From: Myxococcales bacterium
GTDB taxonomy: Bacteria > Myxococcota_A > Polyangia > Nannocystales > Nannocystaceae
DNA length: 64,000 nucleotides
Reading direction: 5' to 3'
Assembly: GCA_020633335.1 (NCBI GenBank)
Contig: JACKDU010000010.1
Location: 62,001 to 126,000 of the forward strand
Both the position numbers and the translations under genes were made by a program. Below are positions 24,240 to 34,825 of this stretch, one piece after another. Below the pieces are notes generated by a model. The model was not told where the DNA came from and ran no database searches. It saw only the letters and a program-made list of their open reading frames with translations. Positions within the stretch are counted from its first letter, which is position 1; the number at the start of each line of letters is the position of its first letter.

Positions 24240-26117
24240 CTAGGAGCCCGGCCGGAGGACGATGTCGAGGGTCACCGGATCGCGCTGCTCGCGGAGCCGG
24301 AAGCCGCGGCTCTCGTCGTCGACGCAGGCTGTGATCGCCTCGTGTCGCGCCTTCTTGACCTTGCCGAGGATCTTGAGGTCGCTGCGGCGACCTTCCTCAA
24401 AGGACATGCGCAGCGTGATCCCGGCGGCCGACAGCGGCCCCTCGACCTCGGGGAGGCAGCGGGTGAGCTGGCGGGCCATCGCCTCGAGGCGCGGCTGATC
24501 GCCGCCGGGGAGCGGGAAGGGCTGGGTGATCGACGCGCTCGCCTTCGGCGAGTAGAGGCCGGAGCGGAGCGCGAGGCGGCGGTCCTCGGCGTCCGCCGGC
24601 TTGCCCTCGGCGATCGCGTCGACCTTGCGATCGACCGACCAGGCGGCGACGTCGTAGCGACGATCGGGGCCGCCGACCAGCGCCTTGAGGAGATCGAGGA
24701 GCTGCTGGAGGAGCACGTCGTCGCCGAGGGTGAGGGTGATCATCCGCTCGCGCGGGTAGGCGCGGTCGAGGGAAGCGAGGAGCTCGCCGAGCTCGCGCTC
24801 CCCCTGCGGGCGGGCGGCGAGCCAGCGCCCGTCGATCGCCAGCCGCGGCCCGCGGCCGTCGAGGTGGACGTGGATCCGGGCCTTGCGGAGGGCGTTCGAC
24901 GCCGGGCCTTGATCGCTCTCGCGGACGATCTCGAGGGGCACGGCGACGATCACGTCGCCGGCCTCGTCACCGACCCGCGGCTCGCGGATCGCGATCTCGA
25001 CCGTCGACACCCGGGCGCTGAGGAGGGCGAAGAGCGCGGTCCGGAGGGCGGGGGAGGGGAGCATCGGCCGGGCGACGAAGAGGACGACGCCGCGGCCGTC
25101 GGAGACCAGCGCGCTCTCGAGCGCGCGCGCGGCCTCGGGGCTGCCGAGGCGGGCGCGGATCTCCTGCGGGCGGCCGGCGTCGATCACCAGCTCCTCGTCG
25201 AGGACGATCACCACCGGCGCCAGGCTCTCGGCGCGGCCGACCCCGGCGGGCATCGACGCGACCTCCCAGGTCGGATCGCGGGGCGCCGGCAGGCTGGCGA
25301 GCGCGGTCGCCCGAAGCTCGGCGTCGGCGGCCGCCCGCGCCTTGATCACCGGCGCCCAGCGAGGATCGCCGCTGAGGGCGTCGCGCTCGCGCTCGACCAT
25401 CGCCCAGAGGCTCGCCGGCGGCGGCAGGGCGGGGCGGGCGTGGACCGAGCGCTTGTCGTCGAGGAGGCCCTCGATCGACTCCTCGGCGGCGTAGAGCGAG
25501 TGGACCGCGATCTCCGGGCGCTGCCCGGGCGGGGCCGCGACCGCCCCGGCGAGGCAGCCGCGGATGTGATCGTAGAGGCGCCAGTGGGCGTTGTCGGCGA
25601 TCCGCGGGTGACCGCTGGCGACCAGCTCGCGGTAGGCGGCGGTCTGGATCGAGAGGTCCTCGGCGAGGGTCGGCCGGTGGAGATCGGTGGTCAGGAGGAG
25701 GATCGCCGAGGCGACGAAGTCGCGCTGATCCGCGTCGAGGGCGTCGTCGGCCTCGAGCGCGAGGGCGATGTCGAGGAGGCGGGCGATCCCCTCGCGGGTC
25801 GCCTCGGGGCCGCGACCCATCGCCGCGCCGCCGAGCCCCTCCCAGAAGCTCTCGCGCGCGCCCTCGTCAGCGCCGAAGCGGGCGGCGTCGAAGAGGTCGA
25901 GGAGGCGATCGAGGCGAACGACGCGCTCCGCCGGGGTCGCGCCGGGATCCAGCGTGGGCCCGCTCTGGGCGCCCATGAGCGGCGCGTCGCTGTAGCCGAC
26001 CGGCGCCCGCGGCTCGCTGGTGGACGGCCCCTGACGATGGGCGCAGGCGCCGAGGTGAAGGGCGCAGAGCGCAGCCCCGAGGCGCAGGAGTCGATGGGTG
26101 GCGGACGGGGCGGGCAC
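24240..26117 (-). CDS. Large lipoprotein of unknown function
   Basis: About 625 residues from GTG 26117, giving a compact signal peptide that ends in LGAC (lipobox) then AHRQGPSTSEP. An ATG at 26189 is also in frame, but it would leave only 11 bases to the divergent ORF and put a long polar stretch before the signal peptide. The N-terminal third looks helical (RLDRLLDLFDAARF and similar repeats). The C-terminal part is mixed alpha/beta and ends in a segment with Cys (RCLPEVEGPLSAAGITLRMSF, then ITACVDDESRG) recalling the AgmX/TonB-C-like carboxy domains seen in myxobacterial lipoproteins. That last point is tentative. It is divergent from the beta-barrel/cytochrome pair and may share its promoter region. 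Function unknown. Confidence 0.7.
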   Translation of the reverse strand: MPAPSATHRLLRLGAALCALHLGACAHRQGPSTSEPRAPVGYSDAPLMGAQSGPTLDPGATPAERVVRLDRLLDLFDAARFGADEGARESFWEGLGGAAMGRGPEATREGIARLLDIALALEADDALDADQRDFVASAILLLTTDLHRPTLAEDLSIQTAAYRELVASGHPRIADNAHWRLYDHIRGCLAGAVAAPPGQRPEIAVHSLYAAEESIEGLLDDKRSVHARPALPPPASLWAMVERERDALSGDPRWAPVIKARAAADAELRATALASLPAPRDPTWEVASMPAGVGRAESLAPVVIVLDEELVIDAGRPQEIRARLGSPEAARALESALVSDGRGVVLFVARPMLPSPALRTALFALLSARVSTVEIAIREPRVGDEAGDVIVAVPLEIVRESDQGPASNALRKARIHVHLDGRGPRLAIDGRWLAARPQGERELGELLASLDRAYPRERMITLTLGDDVLLQQLLDLLKALVGGPDRRYDVAAWSVDRKVDAIAEGKPADAEDRRLALRSGLYSPKASASITQPFPLPGGDQPRLEAMARQLTRCLPEVEGPLSAAGITLRMSFEEGRRSDLKILGKVKKARHEAITACVDDESRGFRLREQRDPVTLDIVLRPGS

Positions 26118-26272
26118 GAGGGGGGAGGACAGCGGCGTCCGGACGAAGTTCCAAGAGGGGGGATCGGCGGGCCGCAGATCGCATAGCATGGTGCCGGCTC
26201 ATGCCCCCCGGTGCAATCGCTCGCCTCGCGCCGCCGCCTCCGCGGTCCGAGCCCCCGCGCGAGGGGGCGCGG

Positions 26273-27760
26273 GTGAGGGGACGCTTGCGGCCGCTCGCGT
26301 CGCTCGGCCTGGCGCTGACGATCGGCCTGGCGATCGATCTTGCGCCCCGCCCGGGCCGCGCCGCCGAGGTCCGCGCGCAGACCAAGACGCTCGGCGAGGG
26401 CTACATGGTCCGGGTGCCGGGCTCGGCCGATCTCCTGAGCCGGCGCCGCCTGGTCCAGTACGTCAACCTCGGGGTCTACGAGCTCCTGCCGCCGCGGCGC
26501 CCGGGCGAGCTCCACCGCAGCCTCGAGGAGGGCCAGCTCCACATCGTCTCGTCGATGCGCCTGCGCAACGACTTCGGGACCTACCTCCGCCAGGGCGACG
26601 ATCGCTCGGCCCGCACCCTCGAGAGCCTCGACGGTCGCCAGGTCGATCTCCTCTTCGCCTACCTCGAGGGCCAGCGCCTCGGCGGCTTCGTCGATCTCCG
26701 GGCGGGCCGCCAATTCGAGATGAGCGGCCTCGACTTCTACGCCTTCGACGGCGCCTGGACCCGCGCCCACCTGCCGGTGCTGCCGCTCGCGGTCGAGGCC
26801 TTCGGCGGGATGATGGTCGACGGCTCGCAGCTCTTCGGCTTCCCGACCTTCGAGCTCGACGGGACCAACGGCACGGCCCGCGATCGATCGTTCTCGCCGA
26901 TGGCCGGGGCCGCGCTCTCCTCGTCGGGGCTCCGCTGGCTCGACGCCCGCCTCGCCTATCGCCGCACCTTCACCCCGTCGGCGCTCAACCGCGGGGCGAT
27001 CGACGACGACGGGAGCGCGGGCCTGGCGAGCGGCGTCGATCAGGAGCTGGTCTCGCTGAGCGCGGCCGCCCGCCTCGCCGACGGCCGCCTCTCGCCCTAC
27101 GCGGCGCTCCGCTACAACCTCGGGACCGCCCGCCTCGACGACGTGAGCGCCGGCATTCACATGGCGATGAGCGAGCGCCAGTCGATCCGCGCGCTCTACA
27201 TCCGGACGATCCCGGCCTTCGACCTCGACTCGATCTTCAACACCTTCACCAACGAGGCCTTCGAGGACGTGCGGGTGGTCCTCGAGTCGCGGCCGAACGC
27301 CCGCTGGATCCTGGCGGCGCGCTCGCAGACCCGGCTCTTCCGCGACCAGACGACCTCGGAGCTCGAGACCTTGCCGGCCCGGGCGCTCCGCCTCGGGGTC
27401 GGCGGCGGCGTCACCGCGTCCTACCGGATCCGCCGCCTGGGCCTGCGAATGGACGGCTACGGCCTCGGCGGCGAGGGCGGCGTTCGCGCAGGCGGGAGCC
27501 TGGAGAGCCGGACGATGGTGGCCTGGAACCGTTTGGCGATCGACGGCAGGATCTACGGGGTCTACTACCGCGACGATCAGAGCGAGGCCCGTCGGGGCTA
27601 CTCCCTCGCCGTCCAGGGCGGGCTCAACGTCCAGCTCTGGCGCGGGATCCACCTCAACCTCCTCGGCGAGGAGCTGATGACCAACTACTACACCTCGGCG
27701 CTCCGGATCCTTGCGAGCCTCAGCGCCGACTGGACGATGCGAGCGGGGCGACGGCGATGA
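26273..27760 (+). CDS. Predicted outer-membrane beta-barrel protein coupled to a multihaem cytochrome
   Basis: A 495-residue protein from GTG 26273, chosen because GAGGGGG at 26261-26267 lies 5 bases upstream and the resulting N-terminus is a clean signal peptide ending near PGRAAEV. The ATG at 26201 would add 24 polar residues. The mature protein is made of alternating hydrophobic/polar stretches typical of transmembrane beta strands, such as LGGFVDLRAGRQFEMSGLDF, DARLAYRRTFTP, LRLGVGGGVTASYRI and YSLAVQGGLNVQLW. I estimate 16-20 strands. No domain is recognised. Its stop overlaps the ATG of the 13-haem cytochrome by 4 bases, the gene arrangement of porin-cytochrome electron conduits. Confidence 0.72.
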   Translation: MRGRLRPLASLGLALTIGLAIDLAPRPGRAAEVRAQTKTLGEGYMVRVPGSADLLSRRRLVQYVNLGVYELLPPRRPGELHRSLEEGQLHIVSSMRLRNDFGTYLRQGDDRSARTLESLDGRQVDLLFAYLEGQRLGGFVDLRAGRQFEMSGLDFYAFDGAWTRAHLPVLPLAVEAFGGMMVDGSQLFGFPTFELDGTNGTARDRSFSPMAGAALSSSGLRWLDARLAYRRTFTPSALNRGAIDDDGSAGLASGVDQELVSLSAAARLADGRLSPYAALRYNLGTARLDDVSAGIHMAMSERQSIRALYIRTIPAFDLDSIFNTFTNEAFEDVRVVLESRPNARWILAARSQTRLFRDQTTSELETLPARALRLGVGGGVTASYRIRRLGLRMDGYGLGGEGGVRAGGSLESRTMVAWNRLAIDGRIYGVYYRDDQSEARRGYSLAVQGGLNVQLWRGIHLNLLGEELMTNYYTSALRILASLSADWTMRAGRRR

Positions 27761-29040
27761 GCGGCGAGCAGGGCAAGGCAGGAGCCGGCGACGGGCGGCG
27801 GAGCTGGGGCGGGGCGGCGCTCTCGGCCCTCCTCGGCCTCGCCTTCGCCGCGGGCGCGCTGATCGGCGCCTGCGAGCGGCCTGCGGTCGCCGACGAGCAT
27901 GAGCTCCCGGGGACGCTCGGGGTCTTCGGGCCGACCCGGCTGGGCTCGGCGGTCTACCCCCGCCAGGAGATCCCGCTCCACTTCAAGCACTCCGCGCACA
28001 TCGCCGCCAAGATCGCCTGCGAGCGCTGCCACGTCGGCGCCTCCGCCAGCACCAAGGCGGCCGACAACCTCTTCCCGCGGGGCGTGAGCTGCGACGGCTG
28101 CCACGGCCAGCAGCACCCGCGGGCCGCCGACGCGATCGCCCAGTGCGAGTACTGCCACAGCCGGGCGAGCGGCGGGCGGGTGAGCGCGACCCTGCAGGCG
28201 CCGCGGCCGAACCTCCACTTCAGCCACAAGGCCCACGTCGATCGCGGCTCGACCTGCGAGTCCTGCCACGGCGACATGTCGAAGGTCCGGCTGGCGACGG
28301 TGCTCCAGCTCCCGAGCGAGGCGAGCTGTCTCTCGTGCCATGATGGCCTCAAGGCCAGCAACCGCTGCGCGACCTGTCACCCGAGCGAGAGCGGCGGCCG
28401 CCTGGTCACCCGCGACTTCGCCGACCGGACCGCGCCGATGCTGGTCCCGCGGGGCCCGAGCGGCTGGGGGGCGGCCCACGACCTCGCCTTCGTCGAGGAT
28501 CACCGGGGGATCGCCAAGGCCAACCCGAGCCTCTGCGCCCAGTGCCACACCGAGAGCCAGTGCGTCGAGTGCCACGCCGGCGCGGTCCGGCCGATGCGGA
28601 TCCACGCCGGCGACTACCTGACCACCCACGCCCTCGACGCCCGGGCGGCGACCCAGGACTGCCAGAGCTGCCACCGCGCCCAGAGCGATTGCCTCGCCTG
28701 CCACGAGCGCCTCGGCCTCGGCGCGGGTCCGGACCGGACGAGCGGCGTCGGCTCGTCGATGCGCTTCCACCCGCCGGGCTTCTCGGGGCCGCCCGGGCAG
28801 CCGCAGAGCCACGCGCAGGCGGCCCAGCGTAACATCAACGCCTGCGCGAGCTGCCACACCGAGGACTCCTGCCTCGCCTGCCACGCGACCACCGGGGTCG
28901 CCCGCGCGGGCCTCGGGGTCAACCCGCACGGCGTCGGCTTCGGCGCGTCGGCCCGCTGCCAGGCGCTCGCGGCCCGCAACCACCGGGTCTGTCTCAAGTG
29001 CCATGAGCCGGGCGATCCGAACAACGAGTGCCTGCCCTGA
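27757..29040 (+). CDS. Thirteen-haem c-type cytochrome lipoprotein
   Basis: A 427-residue exported protein with 13 CxxCH haem-attachment motifs: CERCH, CDGCH, CEYCH, CESCH, CLSCH, CATCH, CAQCH, CVECH, CQSCH, CLACH, CASCH, CLACH and CLKCH. LHFKHSAH and LHFSHKAH upstream of motifs 1 and 4 are the distal-His segments typical of class III-like multihaem cytochromes. The signal peptide ends with IGAC (Cys39), a plausible lipobox. The ATG overlaps the stop of the beta-barrel gene. Such a protein would form a wire of stacked haems in the periplasm or through the barrel, carrying electrons across the outer membrane. The electron donor and acceptor are not encoded nearby. It resembles MtrA/OmaB-type partners in concept, not visibly in sequence. 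Confidence 0.92.
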   Translation: MSGEQGKAGAGDGRRSWGGAALSALLGLAFAAGALIGACERPAVADEHELPGTLGVFGPTRLGSAVYPRQEIPLHFKHSAHIAAKIACERCHVGASASTKAADNLFPRGVSCDGCHGQQHPRAADAIAQCEYCHSRASGGRVSATLQAPRPNLHFSHKAHVDRGSTCESCHGDMSKVRLATVLQLPSEASCLSCHDGLKASNRCATCHPSESGGRLVTRDFADRTAPMLVPRGPSGWGAAHDLAFVEDHRGIAKANPSLCAQCHTESQCVECHAGAVRPMRIHAGDYLTTHALDARAATQDCQSCHRAQSDCLACHERLGLGAGPDRTSGVGSSMRFHPPGFSGPPGQPQSHAQAAQRNINACASCHTEDSCLACHATTGVARAGLGVNPHGVGFGASARCQALAARNHRVCLKCHEPGDPNNECLP

Positions 29041-29184
29041 GGCGGGGGCAGGTCCGCGGATCCGGAGGCGCCCGCCAAGGGGGACAAGGGGCGCGCTCGC
29101 GGCCGCGCCGGCCGGCGGCGCGCCGGGTTGAGGTCGTGCGCCGCCCCGTCAAGCGCGGCCAGCCATCGAGTATGCTAGCCGGCC

Positions 29185-31278
29185 TTGCTCCTCGCCGTCG
29201 CTGATGTGCTCGCGGACCTCGGGGTCATCCTGGCGATCGCCGGGCTTGCGAGCGTGATCTTCCAGCGCCTGCGACAGCCCGCGGTGCTCGGCTACCTCTT
29301 CGCCGGGCTCCTCCTCGGCCCCCACGTCCTCACCGGGATCACCGTCGACGTCGAGCTCACCCACTCCCTCTCGGAGCTCGGGGTGATCCTGCTGATGTTC
29401 TCGATCGGCCTCGAATTCCGCCTCCGACGCCTCCTCCGGGTCGGCGTGCCGGGCGGGCTGACGGCGCTCATCGAGGTCGGGCTGATGGTCAGCCTCGGCT
29501 ACGCGGCCGGCCTCGCCTTCGGCTTCTCGGCGATCGAGAGCCTCTTCGTCGGCGGCTGCCTCGGGATCTCGAGCACGATGCTGGTCGCCCGCGCCTTCGC
29601 CGAGCAGGAGGTCCGCGCCCCCTTCGTCGAGGTCACCTACGCGATCCTGATCTTCGAGGACATCCTGGCGATCCTCCTCCTGGTCCTCCTGACCGCGGTC
29701 GCCTCCGGCCGCGGCCTCGGCCCCACGGAGCTCGCCGGCACCCTCGGCCGCCTCTTCGGCTTCCTCGCGCTCCTCCTCGGCGGCGGCCTCCTGGTGGTCC
29801 CGCGCTTCATCCGCTGGGTCGCCAAGATCGCCCGGGCCGAGACCCTGATGGTGGTCGCGGTCGCCCTCTGCTTCGTGATGGCGACGATGGCCGAGGCCGC
29901 CGGCTACTCGGTCGCGCTCGGGGCCTTCCTCGCCGGGATCCTGGTCGCCGAGTCCGGCGAATCGCATGCGGTCGACGTCGTGATCGGCCCGCTCCGCGAC
30001 ATCTTCGCGGCGATCTTCTTCATCTCGGTCGGCACCTTCCTCGATCCGGCGCTGGTCCTCGAGCACTGGCCGATGGTCCTGGTCCTGACCGCGCTGGTCC
30101 TGGTCGGCAAGACCGGCGGGGTGACGATCGGCTCGTTCCTCGCCGGCAACGGCCTCAAGCGCTCGGTGCGGGCGGGGATGAGCCTCGCGCAGATCGGCGA
30201 ATTCGCCTTCATCATCGCCGGCCTCGGGGCGAGCAGCGGCGCGACCGGGCCCTTCCTCCTGCCGGTCGCGGTCGCGGTCTCCTGCCTCACGGCCCTGACG
30301 ACGCCGGCGATGATCCGGGCGTCGGAGCGGGTCGCGGAGGGGATCGATCACCGGCTGCCGCGGCCCCTCCAGACCCTGACCTCCTTCTACGAGGCGTGGA
30401 TCGAGGCGCTCCGTGAGCGGCCGCCGAGCGCCTCCGAGGGCTCGGCGATCCGCCGCCGCCTCCTCATGCTGGTGCTCGACGCGGCCCTCCTGGTGGTCGT
30501 GATCGCCGGCCACGGGCTCCTCGGCGAGCGCCTGGTCGGCGTGATCGCGGCGACGACCGGGCTCGCCGCGGCGAGCGTCACCTGGGGGGTGATCGCGCTC
30601 GCGGCCGCGCTCGCGCTCTTCTTCCTGATCGCGGTTCTCCGGCAGGCCGCCCGCCTCGGCGAGACCCTCGCGGCCCGGGTGCTGCCGCCGGTCGGCGGCG
30701 AGGGGCCCGACCTCGGGCGGGCGCCGCGGCGGGTCTTCGTCCAGGTCCTCGAGGTGGCGATCGCCCTCGGCCTCGGGCTCCCGCTAGTGGCGATCCTCGG
30801 GCCCTTCTTGCCCTTCTCGACCGGCGCGATCGCCCTCGTGGTGATCCTCGGCGGCCTCGTCGCGGCCGCGCGGCGGAGCCTCGGCAATTTCCAGGGGCAC
30901 GTGCGCGCCGGCACCGAGGTCGTCGTCGAGCTCCTCGCCCGCCAGGTCGAGAGCGCCCCGGAGGCCCCCTCGCAGAGCCTCGACGCCGGGGCGATCCTGC
31001 CGGGCTTCCCCGATCTCGAGGTCGTCCTCCTCGCCGAGGCGAGCCCCGCGGTCGGCCAGACGCTCGCGTCGATCAACCTCCGGGCGCTCACCGGGGCGAC
31101 CGTGATGGCGATCCAGCGGGCAGGGGAGGGGGTGGTGCTGCCGAGCGCGGGCGAGGTGCTCCGCGAGGGGGACGCGCTCGCGCTCGCGGGCGCGCATGCG
31201 GCGATCACGACCGCGCGCGCCGTCCTCACCGGGATCCCTGCGGCCGCAGAGCCCGCGGACGCGGCGTCCTCGCGCTAG
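29185..31278 (+). CDS. CPA2-family monovalent cation:proton antiporter with C-terminal TrkA-C domain
   Basis: A 697-residue protein. Residues to about 390 form the Na+/H+ exchanger fold (about 12 helices): LGYLFAGLLLGPHVLTG, VILLMFSIGLEFRLRRL, and the conserved ILIFEDILAILLL with the acidic ion-binding site, as in KefB/KefC and GerN-type antiporters. A second set of hydrophobic helices (about 430-570) follows. The C-terminal 100 residues are a TrkA-C/RCK-C-like regulatory domain (FPDLEVVLLAEASPAVGQTL, LREGDALALAGAHAAI). The start is TTG 29185 or GTG 29206; an ATG is lacking. The stop codon overlaps that of the opposing cupin-like gene through a shared CTAG. It probably sets cytoplasmic K+/Na+ and pH. 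Confidence 0.87.
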   Translation: MLLAVADVLADLGVILAIAGLASVIFQRLRQPAVLGYLFAGLLLGPHVLTGITVDVELTHSLSELGVILLMFSIGLEFRLRRLLRVGVPGGLTALIEVGLMVSLGYAAGLAFGFSAIESLFVGGCLGISSTMLVARAFAEQEVRAPFVEVTYAILIFEDILAILLLVLLTAVASGRGLGPTELAGTLGRLFGFLALLLGGGLLVVPRFIRWVAKIARAETLMVVAVALCFVMATMAEAAGYSVALGAFLAGILVAESGESHAVDVVIGPLRDIFAAIFFISVGTFLDPALVLEHWPMVLVLTALVLVGKTGGVTIGSFLAGNGLKRSVRAGMSLAQIGEFAFIIAGLGASSGATGPFLLPVAVAVSCLTALTTPAMIRASERVAEGIDHRLPRPLQTLTSFYEAWIEALRERPPSASEGSAIRRRLLMLVLDAALLVVVIAGHGLLGERLVGVIAATTGLAAASVTWGVIALAAALALFFLIAVLRQAARLGETLAARVLPPVGGEGPDLGRAPRRVFVQVLEVAIALGLGLPLVAILGPFLPFSTGAIALVVILGGLVAAARRSLGNFQGHVRAGTEVVVELLARQVESAPEAPSQSLDAGAILPGFPDLEVVLLAEASPAVGQTLASINLRALTGATVMAIQRAGEGVVLPSAGEVLREGDALALAGAHAAITTARAVLTGIPAAAEPADAASSR

Positions 31279-31688
31279 CGGAGCTGGGTGTAGATCGTCA
31301 TCAGCTCGACGTCGGTCACGGCGATGAGCCGGTAGTCGAAGCCCGGCTGGATCGGCACCGGCGAGGCCGGCATCAGCTCGACGCGATCGCTGTTGTCGCC
31401 GTCGCGGATCTCGAGGACCGCGCGGCCGCCGGTGAGCATCGCCACCATGTCGGTGCGGCCGCGGGTCGAGACGATCACGACCTCGCCGGGGCGCACCCGG
31501 AGGATCTTGGCGGTGTAGCCCGGCGCCTCGGCCCAGACCAGCTCGCCGCCGAAGGAGCGGGACTCGAAGGGCGGGCCGTAGTCATCGTCGTCGGCCGAGG
31601 CCTCGACGTCAGCCTCCTCGGAGACCAGATCGGACTCGGCCTCGGCCTCGTCCTCGAGCAAATCGTCGGCCTCGTCCTGCGCCTTCAT
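31275..31688 (-). CDS. Small acidic protein with a cupin-like domain
   Basis: A 137-residue protein with no signal peptide. The first 40 residues are almost all Asp/Glu/Ala (DEADDLLEDEAEAESDLV). The rest looks like a small beta-barrel of the cupin type: YTAKILRVRPGEVVIVSTRGR, AVLEIRDGD, and MPASPVPIQPGFDYRLIA match the strand order of the mannose-6-phosphate-isomerase-type cupins. The metal-binding His residues of active cupins are absent, so an enzyme is unlikely and a binding or structural role is more probable. It is convergent with the antiporter gene (the stops share CTAG) and ends 54 bases downstream of the calcium-repeat lipoprotein gene. The ATG at 31688 has no obvious alternative. 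Confidence 0.65.
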   Translation of the reverse strand: MKAQDEADDLLEDEAEAESDLVSEEADVEASADDDDYGPPFESRSFGGELVWAEAPGYTAKILRVRPGEVVIVSTRGRTDMVAMLTGGRAVLEIRDGDNSDRVELMPASPVPIQPGFDYRLIAVTDVELMTIYTQLR

Positions 31689-31742
31689 CGCCCGAAGAGT
31701 ACCAAGAGCCGGGCATCCTCGCCCAGCGGAGAGGGGAGGCCC

Positions 31743-32699
31743 CTAGCCGCCGCCGCCCGGCTTCTTGACCGGGGGGGGCTCGCCCCCGCCCTCGGCGGGC
31801 GCCTCGTCGGCGACGTCCTCGGCCGGCTTGGCGTCCTTGGCCTTGGGCTTCGCCGCGCCGCTCTTGGCGTCCTTTGCCTTGGCGTCCTTGCCTTTGCCCT
31901 TGGCCTTGGCGTCCTTGCCCTCGTCCGCCTTCGCCTCGCCCTCGGCCTCGCCCTCGGCCTTCGGCGCCTCGACATACTCGACGGTGTCGGCCGGCGCCTC
32001 GCTGCGCTGGCGGGCCTCGAGCGCGCTCTGGGCCCGGCGGGCGATGTCCTGGTCCCAGCGGTCGACCTTGCCGTCGCCGTTGGTGTCGTAGCCGACCCGG
32101 TCGATCTTGCCGGCGACGAAGAACGAGAACATGTCGGGGCGGCCGTCGGCGTCGCGGTCGTGATCGATCCGGACCAGCCGCGCCTTGTCGTAGCGCCGCC
32201 AGGCGTCGACGAAGCCGTCGTGGTTGAGATCCTGCTCGTCGAGGACGAGGTGGCCGTCCTCGTAGTAGCGCCCGAGGTCGAGGCGGCCGTCGTAGTCGAG
32301 GTCGAACTGCTCGCGGACGATCTCACCCCGGCCGCCGTAGTGGATGTAGGCGTCGAGGAGGCCGTCGTGGTTGAAGTCGGCCTGCTTGCAGGTGACCTGG
32401 CCGCTCTCGCTCCCGTCGCCGCCGATCGTCAGGGTGATCATGTCGGCCCGCCCGTCGTGGTTGAGATCGACCTGGCTCATCCGCTTGCCGCTCGGATCGC
32501 AGCGCGAGGCGTCGATCTCGAGGAGGCGCATCGCTGGCTTCTGGCCGGCGGGCGGCTGGGTCATGGTCGCCAGATCGACCGGCTCGGGCTCGCTCGTCGG
32601 CGGCGGCTTGCCGGCCTCCCCCTTCTTCTTGCCCGCGCAGGCCGGGAGCGCGGCCAGGGCCGGGACGAGGAGGGCGACGAGCGCGGCGGGGCGGAGCAC
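31743..32699 (-). CDS. Lipoprotein with EF-hand-like calcium repeats and a Lys/Ala-rich tail
   Basis: A 318-residue lipoprotein (lipobox LPAC, Cys about 21, then AGKKKGE). Residues about 75-215 hold six copies of a D-x-[DN]-x-D-G calcium-loop motif: DLNHDGRAD, DFNHDGLLD, DLDYDGRLD, DLNHDGFVD, DRDADGRPD and DTNGDGKVD, spaced about 20-25 residues apart. These resemble dockerin/EF-hand or thrombospondin type 3 loops. A low-complexity tail of Lys/Ala/Glu/Asp follows (KAKGKGKDAKAKDAKSG) to a Pro/Gly end. The probable role is a calcium-dependent surface or periplasmic protein. It is divergent from lepA, with a 257-base intergenic region that must hold both promoters. Confidence 0.8.
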   Translation of the reverse strand: MLRPAALVALLVPALAALPACAGKKKGEAGKPPPTSEPEPVDLATMTQPPAGQKPAMRLLEIDASRCDPSGKRMSQVDLNHDGRADMITLTIGGDGSESGQVTCKQADFNHDGLLDAYIHYGGRGEIVREQFDLDYDGRLDLGRYYEDGHLVLDEQDLNHDGFVDAWRRYDKARLVRIDHDRDADGRPDMFSFFVAGKIDRVGYDTNGDGKVDRWDQDIARRAQSALEARQRSEAPADTVEYVEAPKAEGEAEGEAKADEGKDAKAKGKGKDAKAKDAKSGAAKPKAKDAKPAEDVADEAPAEGGGEPPPVKKPGGGG

Positions 32700-32956
32700 C
32701 CGGCGACTCTAGCAGGCGGGGGGGCAGACGCCGAGGAGGGGACGATTTGCGCCCGCGTGAAGTGCGCGAAATCACCCCGATCCCGGCGGGCGAGCGGTGC
32801 GCGCCGGCCGGGCCGGGGCGCCCGCGGCGGCGGACCGGAGCCTCGCCCGCGGCCGCCGAGGTCCGGGCGCGCCGACCTTCGGCAAGGCGCCGCGCATGTG
32901 GTAGGCATTCGCGCCAGCGCCGGGCCCCGGCGCGCCCCCTCGACCGATTCATTCGC

Positions 32957-34777
<1,821 letters not shown>

Positions 34778-34825
34778 GCCCGGGGAGCGGGGCCGGCGCG
34801 GACGAGACCAGGCAGGCAGGTAGGA

